DNA of 43,698 bases, taken from NCBI GenBank assembly GCA_022821725.1, contig JAJEDB010000050.1, positions 1-43,698 of the forward strand. The letters are read 5' to 3'. This document shows, in pieces, positions 14,913 to 23,306 of this stretch. Every line of letters starts with the position of its first letter. Position 1 is the stretch's first letter. A model generated the notes under the pieces. It saw only the letters and a list, made by a program, of their open reading frames with translations. It did not search any database and was not told where the DNA came from. This stretch comes from Candidatus Poribacteria bacterium. Lineage in GTDB: Bacteria > Poribacteria > WGA-4E > WGA-3G. Position numbers and translations under genes: made by a program.

Positions 14913-15731
14913 ATGAAAGTTGAACTTGAGGGAAAGGTCGCAATTGTTACAGGGGGCGCGAACGGCATTGGTCGTTCTACCGTAGACGCACTGGTTGCCA
15001 ATGGCGCACAAGTGGCAATCGTTGATATCGATACGCAAGCGGGCATAAAAGTCGTTGAAGAGGTTAAAGAAAGCGGTGGAACCTGTCTGTTTGTAGAAGG
15101 CAACGTCTCAGACGCAACGCAAATGGAGGATGTTGCTGCTCGGATTGCAGCGCATTTCGGCAAAATTGAGATTTTGATAAACAATGCCGGAATTAACACA
15201 AGAAGTGATAGGGTGCCGATTCATCAGTACACCTTAGAGGACTGGCAACGGATATTGGAAATAGACCTCACGGGTGTTTTCGCGACGAGCCGTGCTGTCA
15301 TTCCATATATCTTGGAAGCGCACAGCAGGTCTGGTGCCGAAAACGCAACTGGACGTATTGTCAATATCAGTTCTATTGCTGGATTGGTGCCACTCCGCTT
15401 GCAGAGTGCTTACGTTGCCGCGAAGGCAGGTGTGGCGAATCTAACGCGTTCAATGGCGTTGGAACTCGGACCGGAAGGGATCCTCGTGAATGCTGTTGCC
15501 CCCGGTTCCACCTTGACGCGTGGCACGAAGGCACTCTTTTACGGAGACGATGGGGCATACACGGAAAACGCCGCGAGCCTGCTGTCGCATATCCCGATTG
15601 GCAGACCCGGGCAAACCACTGAAATCGCAGCAGCCGTGCTCTTCCTCGTCTCGCCGGATGCAAGTTATATCAATGGGACTGTCCTCCCGGTGGACGGTGG
15701 TTGGATCGCCGGCTATACACGGGATTGGTAA
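14913..15731 (+). CDS. Short-chain dehydrogenase/reductase
   Basis: A 272-residue NAD(P)-dependent oxidoreductase of the classical SDR type. It has the cofactor loop TGGANGIG (residues 13-20), the acidic residue after beta-2 (VDID, 37-40) that favours NAD(H), NNAGIN (90-95), catalytic serine in NISS (153/154) and YVAAK (167-171) with the tyrosine and lysine, followed by the PG(S) region. The substrate is unknown. Such proteins are often labelled 3-oxoacyl-ACP reductase or glucose 1-dehydrogenase without proof. AAAGGA precedes the ATG. It is the middle gene of antiporter-SDR-cupin. Confidence 0.92.
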   Translation: MKVELEGKVAIVTGGANGIGRSTVDALVANGAQVAIVDIDTQAGIKVVEEVKESGGTCLFVEGNVSDATQMEDVAARIAAHFGKIEILINNAGINTRSDRVPIHQYTLEDWQRILEIDLTGVFATSRAVIPYILEAHSRSGAENATGRIVNISSIAGLVPLRLQSAYVAAKAGVANLTRSMALELGPEGILVNAVAPGSTLTRGTKALFYGDDGAYTENAASLLSHIPIGRPGQTTEIAAAVLFLVSPDASYINGTVLPVDGGWIAGYTRDW

Positions 15732-15791
15732 ATAAACAACCATAGTTATGGCACATGAAATGTGCCGACCACTCTAATAAAGGAGAAAAAA

Positions 15792-16208
15792 ATGGCAAAA
15801 ATTACGATGTTTAAAGGGTATCAAGGGGAACCTCCCATTCCGAAACCTGCACATCAGGTGCAAGCGAATGTTGTCACCGTTCAGGACGGGGTGCCTGTAA
15901 AGTATTCCGGCTGCGATGGGATCGGTGTCCGTGTCGTGCATCCTGCCAATCCGAACGCACCCGCACAAAACTTGGGCTTAGTCGTATTTTTTGTGCCGCC
16001 GCACGTCGTTCTGGAACCCGGAAGCCACCATACCGAGGAATGCTACGTGATTCTAAAAGGAAAGGGCGTAATGACGCTTGCTGGTGAAAAGGTCCCCGTT
16101 GAAGCAGGAACATTCATTCATCTCCCACCGTGGTGTGAGCACGGCATCGAAAATACAGGCGATGAATCTATGGAGGTCCTGATATGTACATCCCCACCGA
16201 ACCCATAA
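15792..16208 (+). CDS. Single-domain cupin protein
   Basis: A 138-residue cupin (small beta-barrel). Both cupin motifs are present: GSHHTEECYVILKGKG, with the metal-binding histidines and glutamate, and GTFIHLPPWCEHGIEN, with the second histidine set, so it probably binds a divalent metal. Such proteins act as isomerases, dioxygenases or ligand-binding proteins, and the function here is not determined. The frame opens ten codons earlier, but AAAGGAG seven bases before the ATG at 15792 settles the start. It lies 60 bases after the SDR and may share its transcript. The 171 bases after it, before the ABC exporter, are AT-rich and hold nothing that I can identify with confidence. Confidence 0.85.
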   Translation: MAKITMFKGYQGEPPIPKPAHQVQANVVTVQDGVPVKYSGCDGIGVRVVHPANPNAPAQNLGLVVFFVPPHVVLEPGSHHTEECYVILKGKGVMTLAGEKVPVEAGTFIHLPPWCEHGIENTGDESMEVLICTSPPNP

Positions 16209-16379
16209 ATTGAGATGATTGGGGCTGAAATTCGCTAATTCCACGTATATTCACACTTTTCGGCAGTTTTTTGCATTTTAATTTAACCCTTTTCCTATAT
16301 TTTACGTTAAATAAAGTATCTTAACTGTTTAATATAGGCTGCTAAAACACGCCTTTAATTATTCTGTGGGGGTTAATTT

Positions 16380-18836
16380 ATGCGCGGGATAATCCCGAAG
16401 TCGTCCAATGTGAGGAAGGAATTTCTACGGAAACGTCCTTCCTGCGGACCACCTGCACCTGATGAACAAGCCAACGACGAGTTAACAACGATCGAAGAGA
16501 TGCCCGAGGAAGTAGAGGATCGGGCACACGCATTACTCGCAAACGACGAGAAAATTAAAGTCGCTGTCTCAACCGATCTACGGTTCGATGGCAATTACGG
16601 CAAAGATTGGGTAATTGCTACGAATAAACGACTCATCGCCTTTAACCAGAACGGTGCGCCGGAACATCAACTTCGTGAGATTCCACTGGCGTCCGTTGAG
16701 GCTGTTGAGATCGTCGAGATGTATGGTAACAATATCCTCAAGGTCAGAACATCCGAGGATGCCGCGGAAGTTGCACGCTACTCACGCAAGGTCTCACCAA
16801 AGTTTGAGTTGGCAACGCCTGAATTAGAGACATTGGTTCAGGAAGCGAACCCGGATGTAGAACGTGAAAAACAACACCGTCCGCAAGGTTGGGGAAAAAA
16901 TAAAAATAAATGTGAAACATGCGGACAGCCGCTACCGCGTTGGTCCGGTGTTTGTGTTAATTGCGTTGAAAAGCGAAAACTCATCTTCCGGCTCATTCGA
17001 TATTCGTCCCCGTTTTGGCATGTTGCCGTGCCTGCGCTTGCGATGATGATGGTCATCCGATTCATTTCGCTCCTACCAACTGTTTTGAGCCAGGAAATGG
17101 TCGATAACATTCTTGTCCCAGCTGGCGCAGCTGTAAGCGGTGCCGCACTAACCGAGACGGGGGAGCCTGTTTCGCCGCCGACGTGGGGGCGCCTGAGTGG
17201 CATCGTTGACGCGGTTTCTGGCTGGTTAACACTGCCGGTGGCTGGCAGTTGGGGACACCTGCTCGCTATTATCTTTTTAATGGTGGGGTTCCGCGTTCTC
17301 ACACTGGGGGCATCCGCTATCCGCGGGTATATGATGGCGTGGGTCGGACAAAATATCACGCGCCGGCTCCGGAACGAAACTTATGAACATCTCAACGCGC
17401 TCTCGTTAGACTTTTACAATCAGCGCGATACCGGGAATCTGATGTCGAGAATCACACAGGATGTAGGGAGGCTTCGGGATTTCATCGCAAACGGACTGCA
17501 AGATCTGATTGGGGATTCGTTTACGCTCATCAGCATCTGTATTATTATGTTTCTCACCAATTGGAAACTCGCCGCATGGACGTTGATTCCAGTGCCATGT
17601 CTTATTTTCTTCACCATCTTCTTTGGGAAGAAAATGAGCAAAGTCTTCTCCGTGCTATGGAAGCGGTATGCCGATATTAGCACGATATTAGCCAGTACGA
17701 TTCCTGGGGTCCGCGTCGTCAAAGCCTTCGCACGTGAGCGTTATGAAGTAAACCGATTCAACGAAAAAACATATAATGTGTTCAACGGAGAAATGAATGC
17801 AGCGAAGTTGTATACGTTGTATCGCCCGATCATGGAATTCATCATTTTCTCCGGCTCTATCCTAATATGGTTAATCGGCGGTTCCCAGATTTTCGAGGGT
17901 TCGTTAAGTCTGGGTCAACTTGTAATGTTCCAAGGACTTATGGGACAGTTCATTAGACCCGTTTTCACACTCTGTCAGATGAATGAACGGTTCATCCGAG
18001 CCGCGACTTCCGCTGATCGTGTGTTTGAAATTATAGATACCCCCCCAAGTGTCGCCGATAGAGAAGACGCCGTTACGCTTGACAACATCAAAGGCGATGT
18101 TGCGTTCAAGGATGTCTATTTCTCTTACGATGCAGAAAAAAATGCTGTCAATGGGGTCAGTTTCCACGCAAAAGCAGGCGAAATGATTGGGCTTGTCGGA
18201 CATAGCGGGGCAGGGAAAAGCACGGTTATTAACCTGATTACCCGGTTCTACGATCCAAATGAAGGTTCAATAGAGATTGATGGATACGACACCCGCGATA
18301 TCAAACTGAAGGCATTACGACAACAGGTAGGTGTGGTGCTTCAGGATCCGTTCCTGTTCCAAGGGACAATCGCCGAAAATATTGGGTATTCGAAACCGGG
18401 GGCGTCTCGGCATGAAATTATCGCCGCAGCGAAAGCCGCAAACGCCCATGAGTTTATCATCAAATTCTCCGATGGTTACGATACAATGGTCGGGGAACGG
18501 GGGGCTCGCGTGTCCGGCGGTGAACGTCAGCGAATCTCTATCGCCCGCGCAATCCTGAAAAATCCGAGAATTCTTATCTTAGACGAAGCCACATCCTCTG
18601 TGGATACAGAGACGGAGTCGAATATCCAGGAAGCATTGGAACGGCTTGTCCGCGGGCGGACGGTATTCGCTATTGCACACCGACTCTCTACGCTCAAATA
18701 TGCTGACCGACTGGTTGTGTTGAAGGACGGGAAAGTCGATGAAATTGGGACGCATGAAGAACTTCTTGCCAGAGATGGGACGTATGCGGTTTTGTGCGAA
18801 AAGCAGACAGAATTGTCAAAGATCCGCGCCTTATAG
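16380..18836 (+). CDS. ABC exporter with N-terminal PH-like and zinc-ribbon extension
   Basis: An 818-residue half-transporter. Residues about 50-155 resemble a bacterial PH-like domain (WVIATNKRLIAFN, PLASVEAVEI). CETCG...CVNC (cysteines 178, 181, 192, 195) is a zinc ribbon. Then follow six transmembrane helices of an exporter domain (about 210-535), with a proline-rich insertion near 245-275, and the ATPase: Walker A GHSGAGKST (607-615), Q-loop Q655, signature VSGGERQ (711-717), Walker B ILILDE (731-736) and switch histidine H767. All ATPase residues are intact, so it should be an active homodimeric exporter. The ATG follows a GGGGG stretch by seven bases. The DUF1854 gene comes 81 bases later, a pairing known for a class of ABC exporters that has been associated with cyanophycin genes elsewhere, but no cyanophycin gene is visible here. 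Confidence 0.9.
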   Translation: MRGIIPKSSNVRKEFLRKRPSCGPPAPDEQANDELTTIEEMPEEVEDRAHALLANDEKIKVAVSTDLRFDGNYGKDWVIATNKRLIAFNQNGAPEHQLREIPLASVEAVEIVEMYGNNILKVRTSEDAAEVARYSRKVSPKFELATPELETLVQEANPDVEREKQHRPQGWGKNKNKCETCGQPLPRWSGVCVNCVEKRKLIFRLIRYSSPFWHVAVPALAMMMVIRFISLLPTVLSQEMVDNILVPAGAAVSGAALTETGEPVSPPTWGRLSGIVDAVSGWLTLPVAGSWGHLLAIIFLMVGFRVLTLGASAIRGYMMAWVGQNITRRLRNETYEHLNALSLDFYNQRDTGNLMSRITQDVGRLRDFIANGLQDLIGDSFTLISICIIMFLTNWKLAAWTLIPVPCLIFFTIFFGKKMSKVFSVLWKRYADISTILASTIPGVRVVKAFARERYEVNRFNEKTYNVFNGEMNAAKLYTLYRPIMEFIIFSGSILIWLIGGSQIFEGSLSLGQLVMFQGLMGQFIRPVFTLCQMNERFIRAATSADRVFEIIDTPPSVADREDAVTLDNIKGDVAFKDVYFSYDAEKNAVNGVSFHAKAGEMIGLVGHSGAGKSTVINLITRFYDPNEGSIEIDGYDTRDIKLKALRQQVGVVLQDPFLFQGTIAENIGYSKPGASRHEIIAAAKAANAHEFIIKFSDGYDTMVGERGARVSGGERQRISIARAILKNPRILILDEATSSVDTETESNIQEALERLVRGRTVFAIAHRLSTLKYADRLVVLKDGKVDEIGTHEELLARDGTYAVLCEKQTELSKIRAL

Positions 18837-18847
18837 GTAACCTTACC

Positions 18848-18902
18848 GTTCTGGTGCGCGCCTTGAAAGCACGCACCAGAACCTCTTCCTTGATACGGAA
18901 GA
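18848..18902 (+). promoter_or_regulatory. Two hairpins between the ABC exporter and DUF1854 genes
   Basis: GTTCTGGTGCG (18848-18858) pairs perfectly with CGCACCAGAAC (18872-18882). A second stem, TCTTCC (18884-18889) with GGAAGA (18897-18902), runs directly into the Shine-Dalgarno AAGGAG of DUF1854. Together they could lower read-through or translation of the second gene. There is no T-tract, so complete termination is unlikely. Confidence 0.55.
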
Positions 18903-18917
18903 AGGAGCAGTTACATA

Positions 18918-19427
18918 ATGCAGGACGCCGTGAAGATTACCGATGAGGTGCAATTCCTTGATGCCTCTCAAGTCAAAATTACGCGAAATTCGTTTGAAGA
19001 ACTCACAGTCGAACTGCCAGATGGCACAAGTCACAGCAACGTCGAAGCCATCCGATCCTTTCCGCTCACCGATTCTAACAAATATATCACACTCTTGGAT
19101 AGCGAAGGAGAGGAGATCGGTATCATTCAGGACATCAAACAGTTACCACGCGAGTCAGCGGAAATCCTCGTGTCCGAGTTACAGAAACGGTATTTTATGC
19201 CGAAGATTACCAAGATCCACGAACTCGATGGTCAGTTCGGTGTTACACGGTGGGTCGTAGAAACCAACCGCGGTCCCGTCACGTTTGGCATGCGAACCCG
19301 ATATGATGTCGTCAGTCTTGAAAATGGACGGGTGCTTATTAAAGATGCCGACGGCAATCGTTACGAGATTGAGAATTACCACCATTTGGATCCCGCAAGT
19401 CTCGCACTGCTTGAAACGCAATTGTAG
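18918..19427 (+). CDS. DUF1854 family protein
   Basis: A 169-residue soluble protein of the DUF1854 family, without signal peptide or transmembrane segment. The family pattern is visible: FPLTDSNKYITLLDSEGEEIG with IQD (about residues 49-73), LQKRYFMPKI (88-97), WVVETNRGPVTF (111-122) and a C-terminal LIKDADGNRYEI (140-151). Its biochemical function is unknown. It is regularly encoded beside an ABC exporter, as here, which suggests a partner or regulator of the exporter. The ATG has AAGGAG ten bases upstream. The 273 bases after it hold two short hairpins and no gene. Confidence 0.88.
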   Translation: MQDAVKITDEVQFLDASQVKITRNSFEELTVELPDGTSHSNVEAIRSFPLTDSNKYITLLDSEGEEIGIIQDIKQLPRESAEILVSELQKRYFMPKITKIHELDGQFGVTRWVVETNRGPVTFGMRTRYDVVSLENGRVLIKDADGNRYEIENYHHLDPASLALLETQL

Positions 19428-19565
19428 GGGGTGGGTTACCCAAACCCTACCAGCGAGACCTTCAATCTTTAAAGGCGCAGCGTCCTAAATTCGACTATAA
19501 GTCAACAGGATCGCGCCTCTCTTTTTATTCATAGTGAATTCAAAAAATAAGTGGACATCTTTGTA

Positions 19566-19607
19566 GCATAGGCTGTTAGCCTGTGCCAGCGTGAGGCGTC
19601 ACCTCAC
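19566..19607. repeat. Pair of REP-like hairpins after the DUF1854 gene
   Basis: GCATAGGCT and AGCCTGTGC enclose the loop GTT (one T-G wobble pair). Sixteen bases from its start of loop region a second stem, GTGAGG and CCTCAC with loop CGTCA (19591-19607), follows. The three-base loop and intergenic position resemble the hairpin at 4954-4974. Confidence 0.5.
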
Positions 19608-19684
19608 AATTTACCGTATGATACGAGCGTCCAATTAATTCTAAAATCTACCATAAATGAAATCGCACTGCTGAATCTACATCT

Positions 19685-19691
19685 ACGGAGG
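19685..19691 (+). promoter_or_regulatory. Ribosome binding site that fixes the start of the enolase-superfamily gene
   Basis: ACGGAGG lies nine bases before GTG at 19701. The upstream TTG at 19692 is directly adjacent to it and cannot be the start. Confidence 0.75.
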
Positions 19692-19700
19692 TTGCTAAGA

Positions 19701-20825
19701 GTGGAGAACGTAAGAATCGAACGGATTGAATGGGCACGCTTGACAGGCGAACGTCCTCGTAAAGCAGGTTGCAATTCGCGCCTCGGTGAACACGGGTTGC
19801 ATGTCCGACCCGCTATTGCCCGTCTAACGACAACAGAGGGTGCCAGCGGCTTCGGGTTTTCACCGATTTCCCGTGAAAAAGCGCAAGCAATCGTCGGGTT
19901 TCAGCTCAGCGACGCATTCGACGCAGAAAGCGGGGTCACCGAAGAATTCAGGATGTTGGAGTATCCGCTCTGGGACCTGGTGGGACAATTGGCGCAAAAA
20001 CCCGTCTACGCCATGCTTTCTGGAGAAAACGGGGAGTTTCGCGCCCCGTGTTACGATACCTCGCTTTATATTGATGATTTGCACATTGACGACAATGCCG
20101 AAGCCGCGGCACTCATTGCCTCTGAGGCGTTAGAAGGGAAGGCGCGCGGGCATAATGCCTACAAAATCAAAGTAGGACGCGGCGCGATGCACATGCCACT
20201 CGACAAAGGGAACCAACGGGATATTGATGTCATCCGTGCCGTCCGAGAGGCTGTCGGACCCGATGCTTCGATTTTGATAGATGCAAACAACGGCTACAAT
20301 CTTAATATCACCAAACAGGTGCTCGGCGGCGCGGCGGATGCAAACGTCTATTGGATGGAGGAGGCATTCCACGAGGATGCCCGTGTCTATAGCCTGCTGA
20401 GAGAATGGCTAAACGCCGAGGGTTTGGAAACCCGTATTGCCGATGGCGAAGGCGGTGCCTCACCGAATTTGGTAGACTGGGCAAAAGACGGACTCATCGA
20501 TATTGTCCAATACGATATTTTCTACCCCGGCTTCTCACGTTGGTTGGAACTCGGTCCTGAGTTAGATGCCGTAAACGTCGGCACAGCACCCCATCATTAC
20601 GGTGGACACTACGGTAATTATGTCACCGGTCATCTATCAGCGAAGGTGGAACGATTTGAATTCGTCGAATGGGACCATGCAACGACACCGGGTTTAGATG
20701 ACTCTGGGTATTCCATATCAAACGGCTATGTGAACATCCCACAAAGTCCCGGTTTCGGCTTGAATCTGGAGGAGGCACCCTACCAAAAAGCGAAGGAAGA
20801 AAACGGATTCGAGGTTCGCGCGTAG
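19701..20825 (+). CDS. Mandelate racemase/muconate lactonizing-type enolase-superfamily enzyme
   Basis: A 374-residue enzyme of the enolase superfamily. The active-site set is in place: YKIKV with K155 and K157 (KxK base), metal ligands D194 (IDANNGYN), E220 (WMEEAF) and E250 (DGEGG), and the C-terminal APHHYGGHYGNY histidine region. Such enzymes abstract a proton alpha to a carboxylate and act as sugar-acid dehydratases, racemases or cycloisomerases. The substrate is unresolved. The start is GTG at 19701, chosen from the ACGGAGG site. A PhyH-type dioxygenase begins 71 bases after its stop, so both may act in one catabolic route. Confidence 0.88.
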   Translation: MENVRIERIEWARLTGERPRKAGCNSRLGEHGLHVRPAIARLTTTEGASGFGFSPISREKAQAIVGFQLSDAFDAESGVTEEFRMLEYPLWDLVGQLAQKPVYAMLSGENGEFRAPCYDTSLYIDDLHIDDNAEAAALIASEALEGKARGHNAYKIKVGRGAMHMPLDKGNQRDIDVIRAVREAVGPDASILIDANNGYNLNITKQVLGGAADANVYWMEEAFHEDARVYSLLREWLNAEGLETRIADGEGGASPNLVDWAKDGLIDIVQYDIFYPGFSRWLELGPELDAVNVGTAPHHYGGHYGNYVTGHLSAKVERFEFVEWDHATTPGLDDSGYSISNGYVNIPQSPGFGLNLEEAPYQKAKEENGFEVRA

Positions 20826-20896
20826 TTAAGTCGTGTGACCATCAGCGTCAAGCCGTTGTGAATAATGCCGAGCGGAAAACTATAGGAGACAGAACC

Positions 20897-21634
20897 ATGG
20901 CATATTTAACTGCAGCAGACAAAGAATTCTTTAAGGAAAACGGTTATCTAATTGTGCGTGGTGCCTTGGAACAGAAAGAGATTGATGCCGCGCTTGACCG
21001 ACTCTGGGAAGCGATGGACGAAGACAGAAACGATCCCCAATCGTGGATACGCAAGGGATATCGCACGGTTCCTGTCGGGAGTGAAGAGGTTATCAGCGGC
21101 ACAACCTACGGCAACCGAGTCTTCGCTATGGCAGAGGAACTCGTCGGCAAAGGTAAATTGAATACGAGCGGTGGCGCGGGACCGCATATCAATTTTCCAG
21201 ATCCAGATAGAAAATGGAATGAACCCTTGGGACACCTTGACGGTTACCACACGCCTACCAACGGGGTGCCGAAAGGGGTCGTGGGTTCATTCACACTGGG
21301 GGCTACCGTTTATCTGGGCACAGTTGAAAAACAGGGCGGCGGATTTACCGTCTGGCCCGGAAGCCATCGGATTTGGGCGGAATACTTCAGACACCATGAC
21401 TTGGATAGCCTCCCAGGCGGTATCGCACCGTTCGACTTAGGACCGGGTTACGAATTCACCGGCGCGGCAGGCGATGTCTGTTTCTGGCATCATCAGATGA
21501 GCCACGCGGCGGGTTCGAACTGTGGTCGCAACGTCCGAATCGCATGCATTAGTCGGTACCGTCGAAAAGACCTCGACCAGATTAAGTTTGAGACACCTGA
21601 TGATATGTGGAAATATTGGGACGGGATTTCATAG
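20897..21634 (+). CDS. Phytanoyl-CoA dioxygenase (PhyH)-type Fe(II)/2-oxoglutarate oxygenase
   Basis: A 245-residue double-stranded beta-helix oxygenase. The facial triad can be read as H113 and D115 (GHLDGY) and H203 (QMSHAAG), with R214 (RNVRIA) as the likely 2-oxoglutarate anchor. WPGSH lies between them, as in the family. Members hydroxylate diverse small molecules, and phytanoyl-CoA is only the founding substrate. I took the ATG at 20897 because AGGAG lies ten bases upstream; the longer frame has no such site. It probably forms an operon with the preceding enolase-superfamily gene. Confidence 0.88.
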   Translation: MAYLTAADKEFFKENGYLIVRGALEQKEIDAALDRLWEAMDEDRNDPQSWIRKGYRTVPVGSEEVISGTTYGNRVFAMAEELVGKGKLNTSGGAGPHINFPDPDRKWNEPLGHLDGYHTPTNGVPKGVVGSFTLGATVYLGTVEKQGGGFTVWPGSHRIWAEYFRHHDLDSLPGGIAPFDLGPGYEFTGAAGDVCFWHHQMSHAAGSNCGRNVRIACISRYRRKDLDQIKFETPDDMWKYWDGIS

Positions 21635-21849
21635 TGTCTGCGTTTTTTACCCGTATTTTGCTATCTGCTGGGATCGCGAAGCACACCTCGCGCCTAAAAT
21701 GTGCGTCGAAGCTCCCCCTATAGATACACCCAAATTTTAATTTGCCAGATGTTTCGATATGTGTTATGCTTTTCTCAATCTCGTATGGTAACCCAAGTTG
21801 CTACTAACGCACTTTGCCTGTTTGAAAGACCCTTTTCAGCACCTTTCTT

Positions 21850-21910
21850 CACCCCCGGGGAATGCCATAAGGCATTCATACCGTTGATTCCGGGGTGATA
21901 TGTCTATAGA
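21850..21910 (+). repeat. Hairpin repeat with ATGTCTATAG tail, copy a
   Basis: CACCCC and GGGGTG form the base of a stem containing an inner perfect hairpin (GAATGCC, loop ATAA, GGCATTC), followed by the tail ATATGTCTATAGA. The same stem-plus-tail design recurs at 21931 and 23220. In the 392-base gap between the PhyH gene and the coiled-coil gene I see only these repeats. Confidence 0.6.
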
Positions 21911-21930
21911 AAGTGGTGTATTCAAACTTG

Positions 21931-21957
21931 CACTCCAGCGGAGTGCTATGTTTATGG
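21931..21957 (+). repeat. Hairpin repeat with ATGTTTATGG tail, copy b
   Basis: CACTCC, loop AGC, GGAGTG, then CTATGTTTATGG. This is the shortest of three copies. It lies 69 bases before the ATG of the coiled-coil gene. Confidence 0.55.
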
Positions 21958-22026
21958 TGGGTGGCAACTTGCGTTAAACAGTATCACCCTTTAGTTCATA
22001 GAAGAGATGTGTTAGGAAATTTCGGA

Positions 22027-22491
22027 ATGGACCTGTATCTAACCCCTTCCAAAATCACTGAGATAATAGGTGTGGAAGAAGGAATAATTAACCGAACATT
22101 AAAACGAAGAGATGGGGACATTGAACCGTATCTGCGCGTCGTCTCTGCGCCACCTGAAACGCCTGGTGGTAGTCCCAGACCCCAGATTCAGTTAAGGATT
22201 GATGGGCTCCCGCTCCTGATAAAAAAACTCACCTATAATATCCCAACCGATGATATTATTGAGAACCTCAGTTGTCAGGTTTTTCATATTACGCATCTGA
22301 AGGAAACGTGTGAAAGATTGGAAGGGGAGAATAAAACCCTTGTCGCCAAAAATAAACAACTCCAGGAAAAGGTTGAAGACTTCCGAACCCAAAAAGAGAG
22401 GTTGTCCGCAGAAGTGGACAAACTGCAAAGTCAACTCATTTCGGAACAATCCAAAACCTGGGTAGACCGTTTACTAAAACGGAGAGACTGA
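22027..22491 (+). CDS. Coiled-coil protein with possible N-terminal DNA-binding helices, unknown
   Basis: An unrecognised 154-residue protein. The first 35 residues (LTPSKITEIIGVEEGIINR) could form a helix-turn-helix. Residues 52-75 carry a short basic strand-helix segment, and about 78-143 form a long coiled coil of charged heptads (ERLEGENKTL, KQLQEKVEDF, ERLSAEVDKL). It ends in a basic KRRD. The layout recalls small plasmid- or phage-type regulators with a DNA-binding head and coiled-coil tail, but I can name no family. The ATG at 22027 is preceded by AGGA at nine bases. The frame extends 38 codons further upstream into the hairpin repeat, which I regard as non-coding. Confidence 0.65.
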   Translation: MDLYLTPSKITEIIGVEEGIINRTLKRRDGDIEPYLRVVSAPPETPGGSPRPQIQLRIDGLPLLIKKLTYNIPTDDIIENLSCQVFHITHLKETCERLEGENKTLVAKNKQLQEKVEDFRTQKERLSAEVDKLQSQLISEQSKTWVDRLLKRRD

Positions 22492-22549
22492 TAGGGCTGG
22501 ATAAGCAAGACTACAGGAGACCTGACGCTCACAGGGATCGAAAATCGCT

Positions 22550-23173
22550 ATGGAAACGAAAGAAAAACGGAACCGGCTGTTTGCGATCGGGTTCTTCGTT
22601 CTCGGTATCTTCTTCCTCTGTGTAGAGGGTATCTCATTCCTCCCATCCTTCATCGCGCAGAATGCCGTTTTGCTCAAAGGCATTGCACTGGTGTTGCTGA
22701 GCATCGCTGCGATCCTCGCCGGTACCGCCTTCGAGAATAAACCGAGAATCGCCATCATTTCCAGCGTCGGTTTAGTGATGGGACTCGGATTCCTCTATCT
22801 ACCTGTTCCCTCAATTTTGCAGGGTTCAACGTTCCATATCCTTTTCGCCGCTGCGATTGCATTCGGCATGACAACCCCAGCGAAACACGTAGCGACTATC
22901 GGTTCAGCCGTCTTTGCGGGCATCGGCATCCTGTTTCTCTACCAGCCTTTCTTTCCAGCACTGAATAGCACCGCCTTACACCTACTGCTGCCCGGCGTCA
23001 TCGTTTTCTCGATCGTCTTTTCGCAAAAAACCCTGTGTGAACAAATTTCTGTCGGCTTCATCGCACTGGGTTTGATTGCGCTCTGTCAACCGTTTCTAAT
23101 GCTATTCTATCAAACCGGTTTCCAATTGCTGCTCACCGGATTAACAGGATTCATCGTCGCAGCACATCGGTAA
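22550..23173 (+). CDS. Small polytopic membrane protein, unknown
   Basis: An unrecognised 207-residue protein made almost entirely of about seven hydrophobic helices (for example residues 8-30, 38-58, 64-80, 85-103, 110-128, 133-150 and 160-200), with a short basic N-terminus (METKEKRNR). No transporter signature is visible. No good Shine-Dalgarno stands before the ATG, so the start is likely but not proven. It begins 58 bases after the coiled-coil gene and is followed by the third hairpin repeat. The codon usage looks like that of the surrounding genes, which argues for a real gene. Confidence 0.65.
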   Translation: METKEKRNRLFAIGFFVLGIFFLCVEGISFLPSFIAQNAVLLKGIALVLLSIAAILAGTAFENKPRIAIISSVGLVMGLGFLYLPVPSILQGSTFHILFAAAIAFGMTTPAKHVATIGSAVFAGIGILFLYQPFFPALNSTALHLLLPGVIVFSIVFSQKTLCEQISVGFIALGLIALCQPFLMLFYQTGFQLLLTGLTGFIVAAHR

Positions 23174-23219
23174 AATTTTTTAACTGTTAAATCTGGCCAC
23201 CCTTACTTTACGGACGTGT

Positions 23220-23282
23220 CACCCCCACGGGGTTCAAGGCGGAATTCCTTTTAAGCATCCCAGCGGGGTGCAATGTCTATAG
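23220..23282 (+). repeat. Hairpin repeat with ATGTCTATAG tail, copy c
   Basis: CACCCC (23220-23225) can pair with GGGGTG (23265-23270), followed by CAATGTCTATAG. The inner arm differs from copy a, but ends and tail are conserved. Confidence 0.55.
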
Positions 23283-23306
23283 GTCTCAGAAACAACCCAC
23301 AAAAAA

